Assembly: GCA_027924585.1 (NCBI GenBank) | Contig: BSBM01001441.1 | Coordinates: 519,588 to 583,587, forward strand | Direction: 5' to 3' | DNA from: Larix kaempferi | Taxonomy: Eukaryota; Streptophyta; Pinopsida; Pinales; Pinaceae | DNA: 64,000 nt | Position numbers and translations under genes: made by a program | Part shown: positions 38,116 through 50,900 of the stretch, piece by piece | How positions within the stretch are numbered: the first letter of the stretch is position 1 | Layout of the letters: every line of letters begins with the position of its first letter | Notes under the pieces: model-generated | Databases searched by the model: none | What the model was told of the DNA's origin: nothing | Seen by the model: the letters and a program-made list of their open reading frames with translations, nothing else

Positions 38116-39340
38116 ACTATAAAGCCAAGTGCACTTATGTTATGACACCACACATGCCAAACATATTCCTCTGTCGTTGTTTTGAACTGAAAAAAAATAT
38201 TAATTACGAGTGGGACTATGGAGTATGGAATGGATGTTGAAGGGTTGTTCACCTTGATTGGCTTCCCCTAGTAGTTCCAATGGAAATACAGGTAATTTTG
38301 GTCTGATGAAGGCTTAGAGACTTGTGGAAAAAAATATGGAGAATTAAAAGCATTGAGGTGTTGTGGCGTAAAATTGAAATTCAATCGAGGTTGGCCTTTG
38401 GAAGACAACGCTTCACCAATCTCTTGAATTCTTGTTGTTACATGTCTTTTGACAAATTCTTGGTGTTTTGTTCTTTCTTATCTGTGGTTTCCTTAGTTCC
38501 TTCCATCCCTGGGCTTGTTTCTTTATGGGCCATGTTCGTCAATTGAGGCTCCGTGCTTAAATAATCTTTTAGGGTTGTGTCTCTAGATTGGTGGCTCAAT
38601 ATTTATCTCTAGCTTTGGGGTGTGATAGATTTGGTTCAATCTCTATCTCAATGTTCCCTCCCCTTGGCAGGGCAATGTTTTCATTGAGGTGTCTTCAAAG
38701 CTCCAGAGGTTTAGAACATGGATTTTTTTTTTGTGTCATGGGAAATGTCAAAGGGATAATCATGAAATTCAAAGGATTTTGCATGGGCATGAGGATTACA
38801 TTAGTGACAATAGGATTTCAATTTTTGCAGTGACAACTACAATTCACATAAATGAGCATCAATACAGCTCCACTCTGCAAAATATATAGAAATAAAATGT
38901 TATTGTCTGTTGACATATGCGGGAACTGAGGAAAAAGACGTCTAAAAGCTACTTTAACTGTATTGCAAGTAGGAGCGGTGAATAATCAACAAATATAAGA
39001 AGGATCTAATGTTGTTCTGAATTATGTGCTCCTTAACTTCCACATTTTTTCTTCTTAACATGTTTGTGACTTTGATGTATTTTACCGAGCTTATAAGAAC
39101 TAGAATCAACATTTTTAGAAGAGAAAAAAGAGATTCATAATTATGTAATTGGAACTATTTTAAACTCAAATGATGTTACATAAGCTCGTAATGTTGCATT
39201 GTTGAAACAACATTGATGGGGGGAACCAAAAGCAACCTCAAAATTTGGGCATTTTCTTATATAATTCAACATATGTCACTTAACTAACTTGTAAAGTATC
39301 GCATTTTCTAGCATTGCAATTATAAGACAAACATTGAATG
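38116..39340. other. Unassigned stretch
   Basis: Open plus frames at 38,322-38,546 and 38,588-38,833 overlap one another and show no recognised domain. No RNA gene, repeat end or LTR signature was seen. Confidence 0.35.
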
Positions 39341-39484
39341 CACATCACTCAAGAGATGTTAAGTTAACTTTTAACATCCAACCAACATCACTTAAGTGAC
39401 ATTCTTAATGTACAACTTAATGTCTCTTAAGTGATGTTTGTTCAACATTTGTTTCATCGACTTAAGGTCCTTTAAGGGATGCCA
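39341..39484. repeat. Foldback (inverted-repeat) element
   Basis: The inner arms AACATCACTTAAGTGACA (39,384-39,401) and its inverse at 39,421-39,438 differ at one base. Similarity continues outward, more diverged, to about 39,341 and 39,484 (CATCACTCAAGAGATG against CATCCCTTAAAGGACC). The short centre TTCTTAATGTACAACTTAA is itself nearly palindromic. This looks like a MITE or foldback DNA capable of a long hairpin. Confidence 0.65.
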
Positions 39485-40535
39485 ATTCCATTTTTCGTTA
39501 GAGGATAAAAACTCTATGGAACATCAAAAATTAAATGTTAAAACATGTGGAATATTCAACACACCTTTATAGATGTTCAATTGGCATTGGTCAATTTACT
39601 GGTTGACATTTACTTAATGCAAAAAAGCATCGAACTAGCATCAAATTTTCACCCCAAATGTTGTAGTTTTTTATAAGTTTGCATTAAAATGATTAGGCTC
39701 ACTCAATTATAATACCAATGCTTGAATATCTAGAATTACCACATGGGACAAGCTTGGATTTTGGAATTAAGGAACAATGTTTATGATTTGTAATAAGACT
39801 TTAATAGCTAAATGTCCATGTGAAGTGATAATGATCAATATTTGAGGCATAAATGATTTTATTTGAAAGATGTGTACATTGAAAGTAGAAAAATTCCATA
39901 AATAGTGGATTCCTAAAAGGATATTATGATATTCCACACATTTCCCCCAAACTTGTGGAGGACTAAGTCACTGATGTGAGTGGCATGTGACTTATCTAGA
40001 TCTAATATGCATACACCTTTATTTCCTTGTACCTTGTGGAATATGATTGCTAGTATGTCATGATGCACATGTTTTCTATTACAAGGAAATGAATTATTAA
40101 TGATGGGCTCAAAGCTATAAACATAGATTTCACAATACAAACAAGGATCGAGGTAACATTCTAAGAAATGACAAAAGCAACAAATAGCCAAATATAAATG
40201 ATTGTGAAATATTTTAAAATTCTATAATTAAAAATAGAATAAAAGTCATTCAAACAATATCCTTTTTGAAATAATATTTAAATTACAATTTTAATTTAAA
40301 AAAAATCTCAACTCACCATAATCAAAATTCTATTCATTTTATAACTATAACAATGAAAGTTTTGACCATCCTTTAATCCATCCAAAATCTTTTAAAAACT
40401 AGAAATAATATAAAAAAATCAATTAAAACTTTCCTATGATGTAACCTTTTAATTCCTTCATAGTTTTCAAAATTAAGTACCAAAAAACATTTGGTCAAAT
40501 GCTTAAGAAAAATCCCCTTGGTCTTAATCCTTACA
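39485..40535. other. Unassigned AT-rich stretch
   Basis: A minus frame of 93 codons at 39,913-40,191 is open and cysteine/histidine-rich near its start (CCFCHFLECYLDPCLYC), but no zinc-finger spacing I know fits. Nothing else stands out. Confidence 0.3.
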
Positions 40536-41010
40536 TGGTGAGTTCTCTAATCACATGTCATCGCTACTATATAATGTTCCGAACTTACCCTGTGATGGTT
40601 TAAACATAATTTGATGGTATGAAACCATCACATTTGATGGCATGATCGAGTGGTTGGAAAGATTTGAGTGCAAAGTCAATCACTCCCCATGGCTCAAACA
40701 TAATTTGATTGTATGGTCATGTTTGAAAAGACTTGAGTGCAAAGTAGATGTTAAAATCACCAATACAATATATATGAAGTTTATATAATGGCACCATCGT
40801 TACCATATAATGACTCTAACTTACTATGTAATGACTCAAACGTAATTTGATTACTCATGTTAAAATCATCAATACATTTTATATAATGGCATTATAGTTA
40901 TCATATAATGATTGAAATTTACTATATAATGACTCAAACATAATTTGATTGTACGATAGAGTGATTGGAAAAATTCTAGTGAAAACTTAATTACCTTTTT
41001 CTCAAATTAC
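40536..41010. repeat. Degenerate direct repeats
   Basis: The phrase TATATAATG-----AACTTAC-ATGTAATG--TCAAACATAATTTGATT recurs three to four times (near 40,570, 40,800 and 40,890). It alternates with GAGTG-TTGGAAA-ATTTGAGTGCAAAGT (40,650, 40,720, 40,955). Spacing is irregular. Confidence 0.6.
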
Positions 41011-41254
41011 ACATGTTAAAATTATTTATACAATTTATTTCAAACAATGTTTTTTGGTTAATGTTTGACTAGCACAATCACTTAACTTATGGTTGGTGGA
41101 TGATAGGTCACAATTTAAGTGTCACGAACAAGTTATATGTTATTTGTTCTCCATGAGTACTTGTAATCACTCGTTATCACCTACCTTTTTTTAGTTTAAT
41201 GGGAACTTCCCAATATCCATCCATCAAATACTAGTTATTCATGCATCAACTACC

Positions 41255-41550
41255 AGCTATTTCAAATGGGAAAGGTAGGGTAGGCGGAGTGGGAGGCGCA
41301 AATGCAGATGGGAAAGGCAAGGCAAGGCAGGCGAAGTGGGAGGCACAAAGGCAGATGCAGACGAAGACCTACCTTTTTCCTTTTGAATGAAATATTCAAG
41401 GTGGAGATCGAATCCATGGCTTCCATCTTTTATTGTTATTGTATGTACACCCTCTTCCTTTCAAACAATAAAATGCAACTGGATGTATGTGGTGGATGTA
41501 TGCAGAGGTATCCCCCTAGATTTAGATTTAGATTTAGATTTGTAGATGTT
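41255..41550. repeat. Small purine-rich tandem repeats and a (GATTTA)n run
   Basis: A GGGAAAGGTAGGGTAGGCGGAGTGGGAGGC-CAAATGCAGAT block at about 41,268 is repeated with changes at about 41,311. Four GATTTA hexamers lie at 41,518-41,543. The hexamer is not the plant telomere heptamer TTTAGGG. Confidence 0.75.
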
Positions 41551-43916
41551 TAGGTTTTTTCATAGTTTACAAAGAAGAGATATTACCTGATAAGTGGTTT
41601 TGATTTCTGTTGGACACTTTCATTTTGGTAAATTGTTAATATCCATAGATGGCCTCCTTTACTGTGTCAATCATATTTTAAGTGAAGTGTTTGCCCCTGT
41701 AAAAATAATGTTGCCTACAGAAGAAAATGTCAAACTAGTTAGTTATTTTCAAGCTGTGAAGGTTTTTCTTTACCCTGGGAATTTTTTGTTATAAGAAGTC
41801 GTCACAAAAGGGAAAGCGTCCTCCAAGATGATTAGAGGACATCTCTCTTGTTGGTAAGGCTGATCATTTTTGTGGAAGGGTGGTTGATAGAAAAGGGCAG
41901 AACAGTTCATAAGAATTGGGTGGGTGGATTTAACTGTTTGACATTAACATACATCTATCTCTAGCCTGGATCTCACATTTATACACAATTTGATTTCTCC
42001 TTGTATAATAGTTATAGTTAATGCGTTGGTTAAAGACTTTGCCATCCTATAATAGTTATAGTTAATGGGTGGGTTTGGATCTATTCATGCCCAAAGTGGA
42101 TAGATTAACAGGTTATTTTCAGTTAGTATTAAGGTTTGGATCTGTTGTCAATTAATTCATATGGTTTTAAAGTAATATTTACTTTGTAACCTTGCTTACT
42201 TTAGCAAATCAAATGTAGTGGGTTTATAATTAATTAATATGGTTTTAAAGTAATATTTACTTTGCAGCCTTGCTTAATGTAGCAATAAAATGTAGTGGGT
42301 TTATATGGATCTATTCTAACAATTTAATTTGTCTTTTTTAGAAAAGATAATGTTGGTTCAAGGATTTAATTCAAGTGGTTTTCAATCAACATTTATGTTA
42401 CTTGGGTCTACATTTTCCATATTTCATAATGAATGTCTTTGTATGTAATAATTCACACAATCAACATTTATGTTACTTGGGTCTACATTTTCCATATTTC
42501 ATAATGAATGTCTTTGTATGTAATAATTCACATCCTCCCTGTTAGCAAGCTTTTTGTTAGTCGATTTCCATGGCTTCAATCCATGGAAACCTTGAGTTGC
42601 AGGACTGCATAGGTGTTGTGTCGTCTTTTGTTGGCAATAGGATGTTGCAATCTCCTATTATACTCTTCTTTCTGGAATAAATAGTGGTCTTAATGTTTGG
42701 ATCTATTAAGGCCCAAGAGGATAAAACTAGCAAGTACATGGATGATCTATTTTAACAATTTAATTTTCATCTTCTATTAATTTGAAACATAATTTCATAT
42801 AGTTTTAAATTAACATTTACATTGTTTACATTTAATGTAATGTGTTTATGCTTTCCATAGGTTGTGTTGGGAATGTTTTGTTAGCTCATGGAAAGTTGGG
42901 AATGGTTGGGAACTCTTGTTGCATCATATTCTCTTCTTTCCTACTAAATAATTCACAAATTTAAATTTATGGTAGGGTGAGAACCATAGGTTGATTTGCA
43001 TTTTTTGTTATTGTTTTATTTTGTTTTTGTTTCTAATAATTTCAAGCATTTTTTTAACTTTCCCAAGTATGATGATGTCGGGATGGTTCTTGTTTAATGG
43101 AACACTGACATTGTGTGAAGTGGATCGAAGAAGATGAGATGAGCTCTTGGTTGTGTTATTTGAGATGGTGTGGACAAAAAATGAGTTGTTAGTGGGATGT
43201 TTGATATCGAAATCAAATCATCCTATTAACTAAAGCAAGATGAGGATGAAGTAGAGTATATATGATTCATTTTCGTGCATGTATAGTTTCCTTTTATTGC
43301 AATTTTGTTTAATGTTTTCTTTATAATTGCAGTCACCATGAACACACCATAAATGACCAGATCAATAAAAAATGTGCATAACGAAAACGATATTATTATG
43401 GAAAGGTAAATCAATAAGTTTTTGTTACGCATGGAAAAATTTGCAATCATCAATTGTTTTTAATAACAAATATAGCTGTACGCAAAACCACCTTTGTTCT
43501 TTTAGATGTAACAAGTATAATGATACCTCTTATCCCAGTTGGTCGCTTCTTGGTAAAGTGAAAGAAAAGCTTAAAAATGTAATACAAGGAAACAATTATT
43601 CAAATTCCATGATTTCCAAAAATCTACACAACAAATTTATGTTTATTCCACTAATACAATTTCTAATAATGTCAACCACATCTACCGTTTAAGTTATAAT
43701 TAAAATCTATTAAATTTTAAAATGTTGCAACTTTTGAAGTTTTGATAGAGCTTAGAATGGTAAACCTTAGAATGAAATTTCAGTTGTATTTAAATGTATG
43801 TTTCAAATTTAAAATTTTCACCATTTCAATTCAAATATTTCAAATTTATACAAATGAATAAATATCAAATTTAAAACGTTGACAAATTTATCATTTCAAT
43901 TCAAAAAGATAATTAA
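41551..43916. other. Unassigned stretch with local duplications
   Basis: Holds the 75-bp tandem pair at 42,383-42,532 and smaller direct repeats (TATAATAGTTATAGTTAATG at about 42,003 and 42,050; ATATGGTTTTAAAGTAATATTTACTTTG at about 42,160 and 42,237). The plus frame at 43,372-43,692 (107 codons) has no recognised family. The last 170 bp may already belong to family A. Confidence 0.35.
42383..42532. repeat. 75-bp tandem duplication
   Basis: CAATCAACATTTATGTTACT... at 42,383 recurs at 42,458, identical by eye. Confidence 0.93.
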
Positions 43917-44914
43917 GATTTTATGCTTTTACCAATGCACCATTTCTTCATTATGTTATATTCTAGAAACTAAATGAGATTTATACATTTTTTTATATGT
44001 AATTCAAATTAGATAAACCTCTAACTGTTGAATTAGTTAAATTGCCATATTTTCATTTCATTATTGTAGGTATTGAATGTCAAAATAAAATAAAATAAAA
44101 ATAGTTATATATATATATATATATTAATTATAGGATGAGATTCAATTTGATTTTATGCATTTGAAATTATGTTTACCACTTGTGTCAAAGTAAAATCAAA
44201 ACATAGTAAAAAAATTATATTTTAAAATAAGATTTGAAAGTAATTTAATTTCAAATTTGTAATTTGTATGTAGTATACTTGAAAATTAATTTGTTTTTAT
44301 TTCAAAATAAAATTATATAAATTAGTTGACTCTATTTCAAATAAACAAAATTTAAAATGTTTAAAAATAAGATTTATGTATGTTATTAATTTATTTTATT
44401 TCAAAAATAATTATTAGATTATTTAAATTGGTTTTCAATATGGTTTCATTTCAAAATGAATTATCATATGGTTTTGTTTTCAATTAAATTGCGCAATTTA
44501 TGGTTTTTAATCAAAATAGTATTTTAATATACATTTCTAATTGAATAAGAACATTGTACACTTCATAATTTGTCCATTTCAAAATAAGTACATAAATAAA
44601 AATATTAGATCTTAAATTTAGAAAACTATGTTTTATAATGGGATTCAATTTTATTTATATAATTAATTAAATTATCAAATTTGCAACTTTGAAAAAAAGA
44701 GATTTAAAATACTTAAAGTATTATTATTGTCATTTCAATTTTAAAATTTTATTTCAAATTAAATATTATGTTAACATTTTAAATTAACACTTTAAAATAA
44801 AATAACATGCTTTAATCATTTCAATTTAAAGTAAAATGAAAAATATTTAAGATAGTTATTTTTATTGTTATTTTAATTATAAAACGTTATTTCAAGTATG
44901 ATGTAATGTTGTCA

Positions 44915-45800
44915 TCAAAATAAGTATAGTCAACCAAAGTCAACCATAGTTCACATGCTTAATCATCCATAGTCAACCATAGCTATGTTCTGTCCATAGT
45001 GAACCACTGTAAAACATCGTTCAAACATGACCAACCAAACTCAATCAAAGTCTGTCATGGTCAAACATAGTTAACATCATAATTAACTATAGCAAATCAT
45101 AGTTAACCATAATCAAACATCATCAACCATGGTCGAATGTGGTGAACAATAATCAAACACGGTTAAGCATTATAAACCATAAATCCATGGTTAGCCATAT
45201 TCAATCTGCATATTAAAACAATGGTCAACCATAATCAACTATGGTTAGCAACAGTTATTTGAATGTCAATCATAATCAAGTACAGTCAAGGAAAGCCAAA
45301 CATAGTAAACCAAAGTTAAATGTACCAAAGTTCACCAAAATTGAACATGGTCAATCCTCGTCAATAATAGATAAACATAGTCCAACATGGGAAACCTTAG
45401 CTAAACATGGACAACCATGGCCAATCAAAGTCAACAATAATCCACCATGGTCGACCATTATTAAGCATAGTAAACCATAGTCAACTATAGTAAAAAAAAT
45501 GGTAAATTGTATATCAAATCATGTACTAAGCATGGTCAAGAAAGTTCAATTGAATTTCAACTATAGTCTAGCATCGTTCACTACAATTAACCATCATTGG
45601 TCATTGTTAACCATGGTTATCCACAATCAAACACGTTTAACCAAATCAACCATAGTCAAACATATTCAAGCAACGTTGACCAAAACCAAAGATGGTAAAC
45701 CGTGGTTGATTGAAGCCAATCATAATCAACCATGGCCAGCCAAATTAAACATAATCAAACATGGTTAGGCATAATAGACAATAGTCAAACCTAGTGAACC
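44915..45800 (+). repeat. Degenerate 10-bp-period array, copy in A3
   Basis: Same array as at 31,700-32,560. Register is clear at 45,060-45,190, where successive decamers read CATAGTTAAC, CATAATCAAA, CATCATCAAC, CATGGTCGAA, TGTGGTGAAC, AATAATCAAA, CACGGTTAAG. A3 has about five decamers absent from A2 here, showing whole-unit gain or loss after duplication. Confidence 0.87.
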
Positions 45801-46337
45801 ATGGAATTATAAGTGGTTGATATACGTCGGTTGATGCCATTAGTTAAAAATTTTGAAAATTACATTGTTCCACATATGCCAACCATACTAAATATGTAGT
45901 TGGTTATAAATAAGAAATATTGAAATATATGGATTTTTTAAATAAAAATTAGCATGTAGCGCTTCTCACTTACAATGTTTTTATTAAACTCTCAAAAGTC
46001 GAACATGAATCCATAGCCTTCATACGAAGATCTTATCCATTACCTCCCACACTACCAATCCTCTTCGACATCATTTTTTTCCTTTTTTGATATGTTTTCT
46101 GTCCATCCGTCTGGTTTCTCTAAGGATTCTTTATTTCTTGTTTATTTCGTATGGCCTTTCACGAGCATATTCAACATCGGTGCGAATAGTTGCAGATCTG
46201 TCCTTGACTTAGCCTAACTCAATCAATGATTCGTATTCAGCGTTGAAGGCAATTATTAGGGCGATTGTTGGAAATAAACTTGATTGGATTTATACTTTGA
46301 CACTGACCAATTCCATGTTTCATACAAATGAAGTATC

Positions 46338-46571
46338 CTAACACAGAGCAGACCCAAATCCCACCATAGCTAACAACCACATGGTTTGAAAATGACAGGA
46401 AGAAATCCAATTTGAGCCATGAATACCCATCTCTTCAACATCAATACATTCAGCACTCTTTAAACAACTAAAATGTGGGAGAGGTACAAGAGGGCGGGGA
46501 GGATTTATGGCATTCCCCTTGAACCACTCCAAAGGACATTTTTCATATCTACGCCAACCCATACCATGCAA
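46338..46571 (-). CDS. Conserved 77-codon open frame of family A (A3 copy), unknown
   Basis: Open counterpart of the frame at 33,148-33,381: HGMGWRRYEKCPLEW, NPPRPLVPLPH, CIDVEEMGIHGSN, LLAMVGFGS. There is no stop or indel relative to A2, and roughly 12 of 77 residues differ, several radical (Q/W, D/C, G/W). That pattern does not clearly indicate selection on the protein. It also starts with TTG rather than ATG. It may be a remnant exon of an ancestral element. Confidence 0.28.
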   Translation of the reverse strand: MHGMGWRRYEKCPLEWFKGNAINPPRPLVPLPHFSCLKSAECIDVEEMGIHGSNWISSCHFQTMWLLAMVGFGSALC

Positions 46572-47190
46572 ACACTTTTGTTGCTCTATGCTTAGGGGAC
46601 CAATAATAATTTCGAACCACCCCCATTTTTTTATTAAGACCTCATTTTCAAATAAACTTCAACATTTCTTAATATGAAATGGATAATCATCATTAACACC
46701 ATTGTTATTATCAATAGCTTTTTAGAAAAAGTGAAGTATCTATTTAAAACATAATTTTACATTCTTAATAAATTTGTTAAATCATGATTCTAGATATGAA
46801 GACATATTTACAATTTAATTTTGTATTTTATAAATTTTGAAAATACCAAGAAAAATTAATTTCAAAACCATTAATTTATAATTATACATCTATCGTGTAG
46901 AGAAAAATCACCATAAAGAATAAGTAAATAATTTTAAAAATAAAATAAAGATTCTATTGATAAAAATAAAATAAAATAAAAACAATAAAAAGAGTTAAAA
47001 ATATATTTAATAAAGAAACATATCAATCAAAATATAAAAGTAAAAATAAAATAGAAATAAATAAATACATTTAACAAGTGGAATTTGAAAAACAATGAAA
47101 TTAAATTAAAGCATAAATAATACCCAACAAAAATTCCTTGCAACAATAATAAAAACAATTTTGAAAAAAAAGTACACAATTGGCGTAGCT

Positions 47191-49560
47191 CAAGGTTGTA
47201 ACATATATTTCATTAAACTTGGAAAATATGTATTACAAGGACTTCATCCACATTGAGTTTTCTGTAAATCTCTAAATATATATTCTATTAAATCTAGAAA
47301 AATCAACTCAAAGAACTATTCCATAAAATTTGGAAGAGTTAATCTAGTGAAATCTATGAATATCACTAATTTTCTAAATGTTAAGATCTTTAAGACATTG
47401 AAATATATTATATAGGAATAATCCAATGAAGTTGCACACATAATTACATATTATAATACTGCAAAACGTTCTTTATCTATATTTGAGGTGATCGAAGTAG
47501 TAGAAAGATTTATACAATCAAATTATGTTATATACAAAAATAAGATAGCAGAAATGGAAGGTAAAACATGAGGACTTCATCAGCAATAAGTTATTTGTAA
47601 ATCACCATATCAAGTTAAGATAAAATAACATAAAAATACTTTTAGTAATGTCTTGAAACCAACCAGTGACCATGAACATGTAAAACATGGGACTACTAAG
47701 TACAACAGTATTAATACACAATAGGAGTGTGAATGCAGCTATTATAAGAAATCAATCGGAGCTAAAGTCATATTAGTAATAATGTTGATAACCAAGTATG
47801 ATATTATAGTTGTAGATGATAGACCAAACTCAACGTTTGAATCCGATGCATAACGACTCCAAGTTCCCCCTTTCCCGCAACCTCAAGGTGTGGTGTTGAT
47901 GATCAAACAATGGTGTTGTGAGGATCTCATAAGTGGAGGGAGGGTGCCTCATTTGCATTGTCTAAATTGAAAAAAGTCTACTAAAAGCTTAGTAATATGT
48001 TTTTTGTGTTAAATTTCCTACCTCATAGTGCCTTAAATAGGAAGCACAAGGGAGGAAGTGATCATTTCAATAGTGGTGGAGGTGGTCTAAGAAAGAAATA
48101 TATGAGCCTATCTCTTAAATCTCTCATGTATATTAATGCTAGGCATTGTTACTTTGGGTATTTAAAGAAGGTTGGGTTCCATTAATCTATCTCCACTCAA
48201 GCCAAGTTCATCAACTAAGAGTGTTCAAATGAAGATTCAAGTCAATCCATTATGATGGGCAATGTCACAAACTGAAATAAACAAGTGGCTTCTAAGAGCC
48301 AACTAACACGGACAAGTGAACATTAGAGTCAACTAGGTCTTCAAAGAGCAGTACATAAGGAAGCATGGGACTATCAATCACTCATTGTCAACATTGTTGA
48401 TTTTGCAAAACTAATAACTTGATGTAATAGTTCCAACCAACCATAGAAAAAAACATGTTTGAGCATTACTTTCACCAATAGGAGAAAATTATTATGAATT
48501 TTAAATGTATTGGATAAAAGATAGATGTTGAAACACATTTTTCATGAACTTTAGTCGAACTTTGTATATGTCCCCATGTTCTTTGATTATTAATGATTTA
48601 AACTAACTACAAATAAGATATCAATTAAGATATTGATATTCAAGATTAAGTGTGTATTAAAAGTCATTCATCTATGACATGTGATTCTCCCATCTCATGA
48701 CTAATCTAGGGAACTATTTATTCAATTAGAGATTTTGTATTACTTCTAGTAGAACTTTAGTATTCAACCATTCAAAAGAAAATATTGTCTCAATTAGAAT
48801 TAGATGGGTAGGCCATAAATAATTATGCGTGTATGAATATCCTTAATTTGTTAAATGTTAAGAATGGTGAGATAATGAGATATATTATATAGAAATAATC
48901 CATTGAAACTGCAAACATATTAATTTCATGCTATGTTGCAAGTGGTTCTCTATCTAATATATTCAAGGAAAGCAAGAGTTTGAAGTCATTCATCCATGAC
49001 CCATCTCCCAAATTTAGAATGAATAATCGACTTAACACTCATTATCAAGAAATTCTAAGATTTTTTTAGAAAAAAACGCATCATACTAGTTTATATGTAG
49101 TTTTACTTCAAAATTTATGTGTCACATTTATTATCTCATATTCATGCATATAATTAATTAAAATTCAATAAAATAACTTTGTTACTTGTTGGCATATATG
49201 GGATGATTTCAATTTATTTAAAACTACAACTTTAGAAAAAGTTATCATTGGACAATGAAATCAAATGCCTTGTAGTTCAAAAAGTTAAAAAACATAATCC
49301 ATCTATGGCACATCTCGAATGACTCTGAATAGTCCACTTAAAACTCATTATGAATTAATTTTTTTTTAGAAATGCAACTTTATTTACAACAGAATTTTAT
49401 TTCAAAATTAGATTCATATTTAATGCATATTATAGGCAATTAAGTGATTGTGCCTTATTGGTTTACAATATGACATGATTGCAATTAAAAATAGTAATTG
49501 ATTTAAGTATACAAATTTATGTAAAGTTTTGGATTGAGAAATTGTTGGCTTATCATATGT
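47191..49560. other. Unassigned AT-rich stretch
   Basis: Two diverged phrases recur (GAAATATATTATATAGGAATAATCCAATGAA near 47,400 and 48,885; CATCCATGAC or ATCTATGACA phrases near 48,670, 48,990 and 49,300), suggesting an old duplication. The short plus frame at 47,997-48,185 has no recognised domain. Nothing else is supported. Confidence 0.35.
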
Positions 49561-49860
49561 TGACCCAGAGGGTTTTCAATAAAGACCCAGGTTCTTCATG
49601 GTTTCCCCTTGACCAACAAAACCCCTTCGCACCATCCCTTTCGGCAACAACCTGCGAGCAGGTTGAGGTCTCACCCGAGGTGTATCTATGGGGTACTGCG
49701 GAATCAGGTTTCCACAGTAGGTGATGAGTTGTTTAGTCTGACGTACTGTGCAGCGCGACACGGGACGTGTGCTGCTGGGCAAGACTGCGCGGTGATAGAC
49801 GACACCGCGGTCAGCACCTCTGAATTCTACTTCCACGGAATTTCCTTGTGACTGCGGCCG
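49561..49860. other. GC-rich island of unknown origin
   Basis: About 300 bp of clearly higher GC content lies between AT-rich flanks, with CpG dinucleotides still present. It can fold: GCAGCGCGACAC...GTGTGCTGC at about 49,751-49,773, and GCGCGGTG...CACCGCGG at about 49,787-49,811. Frames are open on both strands (plus 49,609-49,851; minus 49,576-49,836) but neither resembles a family I know. It does not match rRNA, 7SL, U3 or a tRNA by eye. It could be a structured RNA, a TE 5' region, or a recently acquired fragment. Confidence 0.35.
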
Positions 49861-50164
49861 ATGCAGCTCACACTAAGACTTGAAATACTTGTGGTTAACT
49901 GGAGTATTGAAATTATTAACATTCAATCATTCATCCATTCGCTCGGGGTATTCACTGCTCAACCATGTGCTGCAGAGATGGTCCAACTACCATGCATTTT
50001 TCCTACTACGTAATGTAAAAGTGCTTAAACAATATCTAACACTTAGCCGAATAATTGATTCATTACTGCCTTATAAGAAGAGGCCAAACATTCACCATTC
50101 ATCTATTCATGCAGAACTTAACATATTATTTCCATATTCTCATGATGGAAAATACATATAAAAG

Positions 50165-50690
50165 TCCTATCATAACAGTATGCAAGGGAAATTTTAGACA
50201 TTCATTCACAGGAAGCAGATAAATGCACAATACACAACACAATCACATTGCACAGTATTTAACGTGGTTCACTCCCCCGGATGGGAAGCTACGTCCACAA
50301 GAATTGTTGTTATATATATCTTTTGGGAAGGGCACAACTCTTAGTCTGCACGCTCAGCTGCAGACTCTCTTCTCTCTCAAATAGGTCTATGCGCACTTGG
50401 TTGTAGAGCCTTTACAATATCTTTACTCAGAAAGATTTTACAATGCTCAGTACTAAACTTCTAACAACAACCCTCTTCCCATACAAAAAAATGCCTCCTT
50501 TTATAGATCATGCCCGTAGGTCATGTCTTTACAATGCTAAAGGCTGAAACCCTTAGGGTTTCCAAAACTGCTACGATTTCTCTAAACCGAACTGTTGGCC
50601 TCTGGTAGCGAGTGCTCCATCATGGCAGTCCTCCACGCCTTCATCCTGTTGCTATCGGACTTTCTGTTGTGCGCATGCCAACAAGTCACT
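50165..50690 (-). mobile_element. Copia-type long terminal repeat (minus strand)
   Basis: On minus, a TATA box CTATAAAAGGAGGC (about 50,496-50,509) is followed by a transcribed region with GAGTAAAGATATTGTAAAGG and the AGAGAGAAGAGAGTC leader. It then carries the GTGGACGTAGCTTCC-----GAACCACGTTAAAT block (50,260-50,300), a signature of many plant copia LTRs, and a T-rich U5. TGTTGGCATGCG near 50,685 is a plausible 5' end. A PBS was not identified below 50,165. Upstream GC-rich DNA (50,700-50,900) contains a 58-bp tandem pair, CTTCCTCTAACGGCCTCGTACA (50,705 / 50,763). Confidence 0.55.
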
Positions 50691-50900
50691 TTCCTCGAGC
50701 CGCGCTTCCTCTAACGGCCTCGTACAGCTGGCTCAGCTCCCAGTCGCTTTCATCAAACCATTCTTCCTCTAACGGCCTCGTACACCTGGCCACCGCTCGA
50801 CCTCCCTGAAGCATCTTTGCCAAAACTAGACTGCCGACAGTCTAACCGGTACCCATGCCCGTCCTCCGTCCAGCACTCTGCTTTGCCGGCTCCACGTGGA

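Larger units (their letters stand above)
43917..47190 (+). repeat. Dispersed repeat family A, long copy A3
   Basis: This copy begins like A1 (GATTTTATGCTTTTACCAATGCACC) and therefore has a longer 5' end than A2. It then runs collinear with A2 to ACAATTGGCGTAGCTCAAGG at about 47,190. It lacks the SINE of A2, has a much shorter AT tract, and has about 50 bp more of the decamer array near 45,131-45,180. Same orientation as A2, about 13.3 kb apart. Confidence 0.87.

Noticed and set aside
38505-38515. CATCCCTG as the missing end of the hAT fragment at 37,856
   Set aside because: No TTAAAAT upstream and no 8-bp match to the bases before 37,856 (TCCCACTC).
41518-41543. (GATTTA)n as a possible interstitial telomere repeat
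   Set aside because: The unit is a hexamer without the GGG of plant telomeric TTTAGGG, and only about four copies exist.
49561-49860. GC-rich island as an rRNA or 7SL/U3 RNA gene
   Set aside because: None of the conserved blocks I know from plant rRNA, SRP RNA or U3 could be found in either orientation.
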